A stretch of DNA of 6,159 nt from Thermoleophilia bacterium (GTDB lineage Bacteria; Actinomycetota; Thermoleophilia; Gaiellales; Gaiellaceae). The translations under genes and the position numbers were made by a program. The DNA is taken from the NCBI GenBank assembly GCA_025936595.1, contig JAICTB010000141.1:1-6159 (forward strand), given 5' to 3'. Below are positions 1-5,366 of the stretch, in pieces. Numbering within the stretch: position 1 is the first letter of the stretch; each line of letters opens with the position of its first letter. Below the pieces are notes generated by a model. It searched no databases, was not told the DNA's origin, and saw only the letters and a list, made by a program, of their open reading frames with translations.

Positions 1-177
1 CCGGCACTCGTGCTGTTCGGCGACAGCGATCGCATCTTCACGCGCCGCGCGGCCGAGGTGATGGCGGAGCTTCTGCCGCGCGCGGAGCTCGACCCACCGC
101 TCGAAGGCGCCGGCCACTTCCTGCAAGAGGATCGCGGCGAGCAGATCGGCGATCGCGTCGCTGACTGGCTCGCGTAA
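1..177 (+). CDS. Haloalkane-dehalogenase-like alpha/beta hydrolase, C-terminal fragment
   Basis: The frame is open from the first base and ends at TAA 175-177, so only the last 58 residues are visible. The end has the form of an alpha/beta-hydrolase C-terminus. A strand VLFGDSD (residues 4-10) offers Asp10 at the usual place of the triad acid. A second strand ends in EGAGHFLQED (residues 35-44), with His39 as the likely catalytic histidine, followed by the terminal helix (ADWLA). The string GHFLQED plus the following acidic stretch is typical of the haloalkane dehalogenase branch, whose members hydrolyse carbon-halogen bonds through an Asp nucleophile. The nucleophile and halide-binding residues lie outside the window, so the substrate cannot be judged, and a general alpha/beta hydrolase or epoxide hydrolase remains possible. 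It lies seven bases before the next gene on the same strand, which suggests cotranscription. Confidence 0.8.
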   Translation, partial: PALVLFGDSDRIFTRRAAEVMAELLPRAELDPPLEGAGHFLQEDRGEQIGDRVADWLA

Positions 178-184
178 TCGCACC

Positions 185-757
185 ATGCGTGTGTTCGTCG
201 CAGGCGCGACAGGAGTGATCGGCAGGCGTGTCGTGCCGCTGCTCGTCGCGGCGGGACACGAGGTGGCAGGCATGACGCGAACGCCCGCAAAGGTCGCATC
301 CCTGCGGGCGCTCGGCGCAGAGCCGGTTCTCTGCGACGTCTACGACGCGGAAGCTCTACGCCACGCCGTCGAGGCGTCCGCGCCGGACGTCGTCGTGAAC
401 GAGCTGACCGACCTGCCGGACGACGAGGCGCAGATAGACGCTGCTGCGAATGCGCGGATGCGCACCGAAGGGCACGGCAACCTCCTGAGGGCAGCGGGTG
501 CGGCGAAGATGATCGCGCAGAGCGTCGCCTGGCAGCTGCACGGCGCCGGGGCGGCGGAGGCTGTCGCGGAGCTGGAGCGTACGACGATCGAGGCGGGCGG
601 CGTCGTTCTGCGCTACGGACAGCTCTACGGGCAGGGGACGTACTGGGAAGCAACGCTGCCGCCGCCGCCCCGTGTGCAGATCGACGTCGCCGCGCGCCGA
701 ACAGTCGACGCACTCGACGCGCCGTCCGGCGTGATCGTGGTCGCCGACCCGTCATAG
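185..757 (+). CDS. Compact NAD(P)-binding epimerase/dehydratase-like protein (atypical SDR)
   Basis: This 190-residue protein begins with a Rossmann beta-alpha-beta unit carrying GATGVIG (residues 7-13), the GxxGxxG dinucleotide-binding motif of extended and atypical short-chain dehydrogenases. Further family landmarks are the acidic residue after the fourth strand (CDV, 50-52), PDVVVNELTDLP (67-78), AQSVAW with Ser113 (111-116), and VLRYGQLYGQGTY (141-153). Usual family members have about 250-300 residues. Here the segment after Ser113 is short and no Tyr-x3-Lys catalytic pair is visible, so it may be a non-classical reductase, an NmrA-like sensor or another NAD(P)-binding protein. The tail (PPRVQIDVAARRTVDAL) reads as continuous family sequence, so I see compaction and no frameshift. 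ATG 185 is chosen because it puts the glycine motif at the usual distance from the N-terminus. No clear Shine-Dalgarno sequence precedes it. Substrate unknown. Confidence 0.85.
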   Translation: MRVFVAGATGVIGRRVVPLLVAAGHEVAGMTRTPAKVASLRALGAEPVLCDVYDAEALRHAVEASAPDVVVNELTDLPDDEAQIDAAANARMRTEGHGNLLRAAGAAKMIAQSVAWQLHGAGAAEAVAELERTTIEAGGVVLRYGQLYGQGTYWEATLPPPPRVQIDVAARRTVDALDAPSGVIVVADPS

Positions 758-760
758 ACT
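755..760 (+). promoter_or_regulatory. Possible -10 element before the 71-residue gene
   Basis: TAGACT fits the TANNNT form of a -10 box and ends six bases before ATG 767. It includes the TAG stop of the preceding gene. There is no Shine-Dalgarno sequence upstream of that ATG, so a leaderless internal promoter that would also serve the desaturase is possible. The match could easily be chance, and no clear -35 box is seen. Confidence 0.2.
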
Positions 761-766
761 CTCGAC

Positions 767-982
767 ATGGCGCATTCCGTCGGGCTGAAGATCGACCATG
801 AGCTGCCTGTCGGGAACGTGGACCTCAAGGTCGTCGTGGAGCAAGACGGTGAACGCCTCGGCGTGCTGAAGATCAGCCGCGGGTCGGTGGACTGGAAGCC
901 GGGAAAGGCGAAGCGAACGTGGTCGCTCGAATGGGAGCGCTTCGACGCCCTGATGCGCGCGAACGGGCATCCCCCACGCTGA
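767..982 (+). CDS. Small conserved-looking protein of unknown function (71 aa)
   Basis: I do not recognise a named function. The 71-residue product is soluble-looking, with no signal peptide or membrane segment. The first half alternates hydrophobic and polar residues (VDLKVVVEQDGERLGVLKIS, residues 18-37), as expected for two or three beta strands joined by a turn at QDGE. It is followed by SVDWKP (40-45), a basic turn (GKAKR), and a likely helix with an aromatic pattern (WSLEWERFDALMRANG, 52-67). The layout of strands, a WKP turn and a WERFD helix resembles small hypothetical proteins I have seen in high-G+C genomes, so I think the gene is real. It starts nine bases after the epimerase-like gene. 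Its last 50-64 bases also encode the N-terminus of the desaturase in another frame. A TAGACT hexamer sits just before the start, and no Shine-Dalgarno sequence is seen. Confidence 0.75.
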   Translation: MAHSVGLKIDHELPVGNVDLKVVVEQDGERLGVLKISRGSVDWKPGKAKRTWSLEWERFDALMRANGHPPR

Positions 983-1944
983 TAGCCCGCACTGGACGCT
1001 CCTCGACGACGGCTCGACACGTCTCGGCCGATCCCGGCTACCGTGCCCACATCGGCACTGCGCACAAGATCGGGAACCTCCTCGGCGTGACACTGCCGTT
1101 CGTCGGACTGATCGTCGCGATCGGGCTGCTCTGGAACACATGGGTCAGCTGGACGGACATCGGGCTGCTCGCAGTCGGCTACGTCCTCACGGGTGTCGGC
1201 GTGACCGTCGGTTACCACCGCCTGTTCACGCACCGCGCGTTCCAGACCAAGCAGTGGGTGCGCTGGACATTCGCGATCCTCGGCTCGATGGCGGTCGAGG
1301 GGCCCCTGCTCGCGTGGGTCGCCGATCATCGCAAGCACCATCAATTCTCGGACGTCGAAGGGGATCCGCACAGCCCGCACGTCGGCGGCGGCAACGGCTT
1401 CATCGCGGCGGCGCGGAATCTCTTCCACGCCCACGTCGGCTGGCTGTTCGTGCACGAAGGTCGCGCCGACATCGCAAAGTATGTCCCGGATCTGATCGCC
1501 GAGCGGGGCATGAAGACGATCAACAAGCTCTTCGGCGTCTGGCTCGTGGTCTCGCTCATCGTGCCCGCGGCGATCGGCTACGCCATCTCCGGCACGTGGC
1601 AGGGCACGCTCACGGCGCTCCTCTGGGGCGGCGCGATCCGCATCTTCCTCCTGCACCACGTCACCTTCAGCATCAACTCGATCTGTCACTTCTGGGGCCG
1701 CCGCAGCTTCAGATCGTCCGACGAGAGCCGCAACGTGTGGATCCTGAGCCTCATCTCGTTCGGCGAGAGCTGGCACAACAACCACCACGCGTTCCCGTCC
1801 TCCGCCTTCCACGGCCTGCGCCGCTTCGAGGCCGCGCTCGACCCGGGCGGCTGGGTGATCACCGGCCTCGAGAAGCTCGGGCTCGCGTGGAAGGTCGTGC
1901 GCATCCCGCGCGAGCGGCAGGCGAGCAAGTCGCTGACCGCGTAA
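919..1944 (+). CDS. Membrane acyl-CoA / acyl-lipid delta-9-type fatty acid desaturase
   Basis: This is a di-iron membrane desaturase that inserts a double bond into a fatty acyl chain using O2 and two electrons. From GTG 919 it has 341 residues and all three histidine boxes: HRLFTH (100-105), HRKHH (137-141) and HNNHH (286-290). It also has the extra metal-site pair N253-x3-H257 in the segment HHVTFSINSICH. Hydrophobic segments lie at about 55-72, 80-98, 113-133 and 209-228, with another before the HHV segment. The DHRKHH, GDPHSP and SFGESWHNNHHAFP contexts are those of the acyl-CoA/stearoyl-CoA delta-9 family. No fused cytochrome b5 is present, so electrons must come from a ferredoxin, flavodoxin or oxidoreductase partner. 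The start is uncertain. GTG 919 has a weak GGAAAGG-like sequence upstream, ATG 931 is the alternative, and both lie inside the preceding 71-residue gene. No later ATG, GTG or TTG precedes the conserved core. Confidence 0.95.
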   Translation: MVARMGALRRPDARERASPTLIARTGRSSTTARHVSADPGYRAHIGTAHKIGNLLGVTLPFVGLIVAIGLLWNTWVSWTDIGLLAVGYVLTGVGVTVGYHRLFTHRAFQTKQWVRWTFAILGSMAVEGPLLAWVADHRKHHQFSDVEGDPHSPHVGGGNGFIAAARNLFHAHVGWLFVHEGRADIAKYVPDLIAERGMKTINKLFGVWLVVSLIVPAAIGYAISGTWQGTLTALLWGGAIRIFLLHHVTFSINSICHFWGRRSFRSSDESRNVWILSLISFGESWHNNHHAFPSSAFHGLRRFEAALDPGGWVITGLEKLGLAWKVVRIPRERQASKSLTA

Positions 1945-1950
1945 GCGCTG
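1945..1950. other. Six-base convergent intergenic gap without terminator
   Basis: Only six bases separate the stop of the desaturase (TAA, plus strand) from the stop of korB (TAG, minus strand). No hairpin followed by a T-run is present here on either strand. Transcripts from both blocks must therefore run into the opposite gene, or end by a factor-dependent route. Confidence 0.8.
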
Positions 1951-2850
1951 CTAACCGATCTGCCAGGTGTCGCCCGAGGCGACGAGCGCCTGCAGGTCGC
2001 CGTCGCCTTTCGCGTTCGCGAGCTGCGCCGCGAGCAGGTCGTCGTAGCTCTCGCGCTGCACGTCCCTGAAGACGCCGAGTGGGACGACGCCGTGCGTCTC
2101 GATCGTCACGCGTGAGAGCTCGAACGCCGCCGCGAAGTCCGTCTCGTCGTGCGTGACGCCGGTGTCGCCTGCCGGCTCGCCGTGCTTCAGGTAGAGCCGG
2201 TTCTCCTTCTCGTCGCGGACGAAGTCGAATGCGCCGTCGTTGTAGATGTTGCAGTTCTGGAAGATCTCGACGAACGCGGCACCCTTGTGCGCCGCCGCCC
2301 GGCGGAGCACCTCGGTGAGTCCCGGCTTGTCAGTGTCGAGCGCGCGCGCGACGAACGTCGCGTCCGCGCCGAGCGCGAGCGACAGCGGGTTGAACGGGTA
2401 ATCGACGCTCCCCATCGGCGTCGAGCCGGTGACCTTCCCCTGCTCGCTCGTCGGCGAGTACTGCCCCTTCGTCAACCCGTAGATCTGGTTGTTCAGCAGC
2501 AGGATCTTGATGTTCACGTTGCGGCGCAGCGCGTGGATCAGGTGGTTGCCGCCGATCGAGAGCGAGTCGCCGTCGCCGGTCACGACCCACACGGAAAGAT
2601 CCGGGCGAGACGTCGCGAGCCCCGTCGCGATCGCGGGCGCGCGGCCGTGGATCGAATGCATGCCGTACGTCTGCATGTAGTACGGGAAGCGCGCCGCGCA
2701 GCCGATGCCCGAGATGAAAACGATCTTCTCGCGCTCGAGACCGAGTTCCGGCATGAAGCTCTGCACCGCGGCGAGAATCGCGTAGTCCCCGCAGCCGGGG
2801 CACCAGCGCACTTCCTGGTCGCTCTTGAAGTCCTTCGCCGTGAGGGTCAT
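1951..2850 (-). CDS. korB: 2-oxoacid:ferredoxin oxidoreductase, beta subunit (TPP and [4Fe-4S])
   Basis: The 299-residue beta subunit binds thiamine diphosphate and one [4Fe-4S] cluster, and with KorA converts a 2-oxoacid plus CoA into acyl-CoA and CO2 while reducing ferredoxin. Near the N-terminus WCPGCGD (16-22) gives Cys17 and Cys20; GIGCA gives Cys51 and FQNCNIY gives Cys200. These match the four cluster ligands of Sulfolobus-type enzymes in order and near-identical spacing. The TPP/Mg site is seen as TGDGD (91-95) and NNQIYGLTKGQ (120-130). The length is that of the short archaeal-type beta subunit. The open frame extends upstream through korA, but ATG 2850 is the true start: it overlaps the korA stop as ATGA, places the Cys motif correctly, and has GGAGG seven bases upstream (plus-strand 2858-2862). 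2-Oxoglutarate is the most likely substrate because of the pairing with this KorA form, but pyruvate or broad specificity is not excluded. Confidence 0.95.
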   Translation of the reverse strand: MTLTAKDFKSDQEVRWCPGCGDYAILAAVQSFMPELGLEREKIVFISGIGCAARFPYYMQTYGMHSIHGRAPAIATGLATSRPDLSVWVVTGDGDSLSIGGNHLIHALRRNVNIKILLLNNQIYGLTKGQYSPTSEQGKVTGSTPMGSVDYPFNPLSLALGADATFVARALDTDKPGLTEVLRRAAAHKGAAFVEIFQNCNIYNDGAFDFVRDEKENRLYLKHGEPAGDTGVTHDETDFAAAFELSRVTIETHGVVPLGVFRDVQRESYDDLLAAQLANAKGDGDLQALVASGDTWQIG

Positions 2851-4673
2851 TGCAGCGCCTCCACCGCGTCCGCGATCTCGCCGGCCTTGAACGGCTTGCC
2901 GGTGACGCGGTTGTAGCCGACGGCGTCGACGAGATAGCGCGCGCGCACGAGCTGCAGCAGCTGGCCGAGATTCATCTCCGGGATCAGCACGCGCTCGTAG
3001 CTGCGCAGCACGTCGCCGAGGTTGGACGGGAACGGGTTGAGCCAGCGCAGGTGTGCATGAGCGGCCTTGCCGCCTGCCGCGCGCACCTGCCTGACGCCTG
3101 CGTGCACCGGCCCGTACGTGCCGCCCCACGAGAGCACGAGCACGTCGGCGCCTTCCTGGTGGTCGACCTCGAGCGCGGGCACCTGCACGCCGGCCACCTT
3201 CTGCGCGCGCAGCTGCGTCATCAGATCGTGGTTCTCCGGGTCGTAGGAGATCGAGCCGGTGATGTTCGCCTTCTCGAGGCCGCCGACGCGGTGCTCGAGG
3301 CCCGGCGTTCCTGGGATGGCCCACGGCCGCGCAAGCGTCGCCGGGTCGCGCGCGTACGGCTGGAAGACTTCGCCGTTCGGCTGTGCGAAGTCGACGTCGA
3401 TGGGCGCGAGCGCGGCGATGTCCGGCACGAGCCACGGCTCGGCGCCGTTCGCGAGGTACGCATCCGAAAGCAGGTACACGGGCGTGCGATAGGTGAGCGC
3501 GACGCGCACCGCCTCGATCGCGGCATAGAAGCAGTCGCCCGGCGACGACGCTGCGAGCACGGGCACAGGCGACTCGGAGTTGCGACCGAAGAGCACCATG
3601 AGGAGGTCGCCCTGCTCCGGCTTCGTCGGCATGCCGGTCGAGGGGCCCGCGCGCTGCACGTCGATGATCACGAGCGGGAGCTCCAGCGTCACCGCGAGCC
3701 CGACCGTCTCCGACTTGAGCACGACGCCCGGCCCCGCGGACGTGGTCACGCCGAGCGAGCCGCCGAAGGACGCACCGAGCGCCGCGCCGGCCGCGGCGAT
3801 CTCGTCCTCGGCCTGGAACGTGCGCACGCCGAACGCCTTGTGCTTCGCGAGCTCCTCGAGGATCGACGACGCAGGCGTGATCGGATACGCCCCGAGGAAG
3901 AGCGGCAGCTTCGACAGCTTCGACGCGGCGAGGAGGCCCCATGACAGCGCGGTGTTGCCGGTGATCTGGCGGTAGAGCCCCGGCTGCAGGCTCGCCGCCT
4001 TCACCTCGTACTGCACCGCGAAGCTCTCCGAGGTCTCGCCGAACGCGTAGCCCGTGTTGAACGCCTTGATGTTCGCCGCCGCGATCTCCGGGCGCTTTGC
4101 GAACTTCTTCTCCAGGAACTCGAGCGTGGAGTCGACCGGGCGCCCGTACAGCCACGACATCAGCCCGAGCGCGAACATGTTCTTCGCACGCTCGGCCTCG
4201 CGCGCGGTCACGCCCTCGATCTCCTTCAGCGCGCCGACCGTCATGCTCGTCAGCTGGACGGCGTGCACCTGGTAGCCGGCGAGCGACCCGTCCTCGAGCG
4301 GGCTCGCGTCGTAGCCCGCCTTCTTCAGGTTGCGCTCGGTGAACGCGTCGGTGTCGACGATCAGCGTGCCTCCCTTCGGCAGGTCGGCGAGGTTCGTCTT
4401 CAGCGCCGCCGGGTTCATCACGACGAGCACGTCCGGGCGGTCGCCGGGCGTGAGGATGTCGTGGTCGGCGAAGTGGAGCTGGAAGCCCGAGACGCCCGGC
4501 AGCGAGCCCGCAGGCGCGCGGATCTCGGCGGGAAAGTCGGGGAACGTCGCGAGGTCGTTGCCGACGAGCGCCGTCTCGGAGGTGAAGCGCCCGCCCGTCA
4601 GCTGCATCCCGTCGCCGGAATCGCCGGCGAACCGGATCACGACGGATTCGAGCTGCTCGACCCTCTTGGCCAC
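2847..4673 (-). CDS. korA: 2-oxoacid:ferredoxin oxidoreductase, fused gamma-alpha subunit
   Basis: This 608-residue protein joins two domains that are separate subunits in four-subunit enzymes. The N-terminal gamma domain (about 10-190) begins with the glycine-rich FAGDSGDGM (15-23) and has the PDVLVVMNPAAL strand-turn (80-91). The alpha (pyrimidine-binding) domain starts near 230 and has the hallmark YPITP motif (263-267), FQAEDE (286-291) and QRAGPSTGMPTKPEQGDL (340-357). The remainder is the CoA-side/C-terminal domain ending near 605. The length matches the alpha subunit of Sulfolobus-type and mycobacterial KorAB. It acts in the cytoplasm, linking the TCA cycle (2-oxoglutarate to succinyl-CoA) or reverse carboxylation to ferredoxin. 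GTG 4673 is chosen since it lies only nine bases after the ABC ATPase stop and directly precedes the conserved N-terminus. It lacks a Shine-Dalgarno sequence, so translation may be coupled or leaderless. No ferredoxin gene is visible nearby. Confidence 0.95.
   Translation of the reverse strand: MAKRVEQLESVVIRFAGDSGDGMQLTGGRFTSETALVGNDLATFPDFPAEIRAPAGSLPGVSGFQLHFADHDILTPGDRPDVLVVMNPAALKTNLADLPKGGTLIVDTDAFTERNLKKAGYDASPLEDGSLAGYQVHAVQLTSMTVGALKEIEGVTAREAERAKNMFALGLMSWLYGRPVDSTLEFLEKKFAKRPEIAAANIKAFNTGYAFGETSESFAVQYEVKAASLQPGLYRQITGNTALSWGLLAASKLSKLPLFLGAYPITPASSILEELAKHKAFGVRTFQAEDEIAAAGAALGASFGGSLGVTTSAGPGVVLKSETVGLAVTLELPLVIIDVQRAGPSTGMPTKPEQGDLLMVLFGRNSESPVPVLAASSPGDCFYAAIEAVRVALTYRTPVYLLSDAYLANGAEPWLVPDIAALAPIDVDFAQPNGEVFQPYARDPATLARPWAIPGTPGLEHRVGGLEKANITGSISYDPENHDLMTQLRAQKVAGVQVPALEVDHQEGADVLVLSWGGTYGPVHAGVRQVRAAGGKAAHAHLRWLNPFPSNLGDVLRSYERVLIPEMNLGQLLQLVRARYLVDAVGYNRVTGKPFKAGEIADAVEALQ
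2858..2862 (-). promoter_or_regulatory. Ribosome binding site of korB
   Basis: Read on the minus strand this is GGAGG, seven bases before ATG 2850, inside the last codons of korA. It is the clearest Shine-Dalgarno sequence in the window. It supports ATG 2850 over any upstream in-frame start and implies re-initiation at the ATGA junction, which should keep the two subunits near equal amounts. Confidence 0.75.
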
Positions 4674-4681
4674 CTACGTTC

Positions 4682-4687
4682 GTTATA
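4682..4687 (-). promoter_or_regulatory. Possible -10 element for a leaderless korA transcript
   Basis: On the minus strand the hexamer TATAAC lies eight bases before the GTG start of korA. It is formed by the last Leu codon (CTA, a rare choice in this G+C-rich sequence) and the TAA stop of the ABC ATPase. No Shine-Dalgarno sequence is present before korA. A start of transcription at or next to the GTG would give a leaderless mRNA, a common arrangement in Actinomycetota. No convincing -35 hexamer is seen, and the final C departs from the usual TANNNT pattern, so this is tentative. Confidence 0.25.
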
Positions 4688-5366
4688 GCGCAGCCGGCTG
4701 CGGCTGGGCGGCGAGGCGGCCGTCCCGGACCGCGATCCGGCGCGGCGCGCGCGCGGCGAGCTCCGCGTCGTGCGTGGCGACGACCACCGTCGAGCCGTGG
4801 TCGGCAGCCAGGTTCCAGAGCAGGTCGATGATCTCGCCGCCGGTGGCGGAATCGAGATTGCCGGTCGGCTCGTCGGCGAGCACGACGCGCGGCTCGACCG
4901 AGAGTGCGCGCGCGATCGCAACCCGCTGCTGCTCGCCTCCCGACAGGTGCGCAGGCAGGTGGTCGGCGCGCGCGGCGAGCCCGACCTCGTCGAGCAGCCG
5001 CAACGCGCGTTCGCGGCTGCCACCGGCCGGCACGAGCTTCACCTCGACATTCTCGACCGCGGTCAACGTCGGAATCAGGTTGAACTGCTGGAAGACGAAG
5101 CCGAACGAGCGCAGCCGTAGCTCGGCGAGCTCGCGGTCGGGCAGGTCGATCAGGTCGCGCCCCTCGAACCAGATGTCGCCGCCGCTCGGACGGTCGAGCG
5201 CGCCGAGGAGCTGCAGCAGCGTCGTCTTGCCGGAGCCGCTCGGTCCTTCGAGCGCGACGAACTCGCCCGCCTCGATCTCGAGGTCGACGCGGTCGAGCGC
5301 GCGCACGGTCGTCGGCCCGCGCTGGAAGAACTTCGCGACGTTCACGAGCGTGTAGAGCGCGGCCAC
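4683..5366 (-). CDS. ABC transporter ATP-binding protein, MacB/LolD type
   Basis: The 227-residue ATPase has a complete nucleotide-binding domain: Walker A GPSGSGKTT (41-49), Q-loop FVFQQFNLIPTLT (90-102), signature LSGGEQQRVAIARAL (141-155), Walker B VVLADEPTGNLDS (161-173) and H-loop ATHD (197-200). The FNLIPTLTAxEN context after the Q-loop, the DEPTGNLDS end of Walker B and the length are those of the MacB/LolD/FtsE group, which powers mechanotransmission or lipid and peptide export and does not do classical uptake. GTG 5366 is chosen: it overlaps the permease stop by one base (TAGTG) and gives a family-length N-terminus. The frame is open further upstream, but that part only runs antiparallel in frame to the permease code. 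The pairing with the adjacent FtsX-type permease makes a functional unit very likely. The cargo cannot be told from this sequence. Confidence 0.95.
   Translation of the reverse strand: MAALYTLVNVAKFFQRGPTTVRALDRVDLEIEAGEFVALEGPSGSGKTTLLQLLGALDRPSGGDIWFEGRDLIDLPDRELAELRLRSFGFVFQQFNLIPTLTAVENVEVKLVPAGGSRERALRLLDEVGLAARADHLPAHLSGGEQQRVAIARALSVEPRVVLADEPTGNLDSATGGEIIDLLWNLAADHGSTVVVATHDAELAARAPRRIAVRDGRLAAQPQPAAL

Noticed and set aside
625..1812. Long open frame (395 codons) on the minus strand opposite the epimerase, small gene and desaturase
   Set aside because: Its product is a low-complexity mix rich in Arg, Asp, Glu, Val and Ala with no motif. It lies opposite a desaturase with all histidine boxes. 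G/C-ending codons remove stops in the antisense frame.
1969..1983. Perfect 6-bp hairpin (GTCGCC-CGA-GGCGAC) just past the desaturase stop, as a terminator
   Set aside because: It lies within the korB coding sequence, has a three-base loop and is not followed by a T-run on either strand. Such stems are frequent by chance at this G+C content.
1140..2069. Plus-strand open frame of 309 codons within the desaturase
   Set aside because: It is a +1-type shadow rich in Arg, Pro and Ala without any family motif, and the desaturase frame explains the region.
2149..3944. Plus-strand open frames of 255 and 364 codons opposite korB and korA
   Set aside because: They are antisense frames with Arg/Val/Glu-rich nonsense-like products. 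The minus-strand genes carry full cofactor motifs.
2851..4155. A possible KorB extended N-terminally through the korA region (open to 4155)
   Set aside because: The extension is Arg/Ala-rich and runs in a second frame of korA. Normal beta-subunit length, the GGAGG site and the ATGA overlap all support ATG 2850.
4330..5355. Plus-strand open frame of 341 codons opposite korA and the ABC ATPase
   Set aside because: It is Ser/Arg-rich low-complexity translation without motifs, opposite two certain genes.
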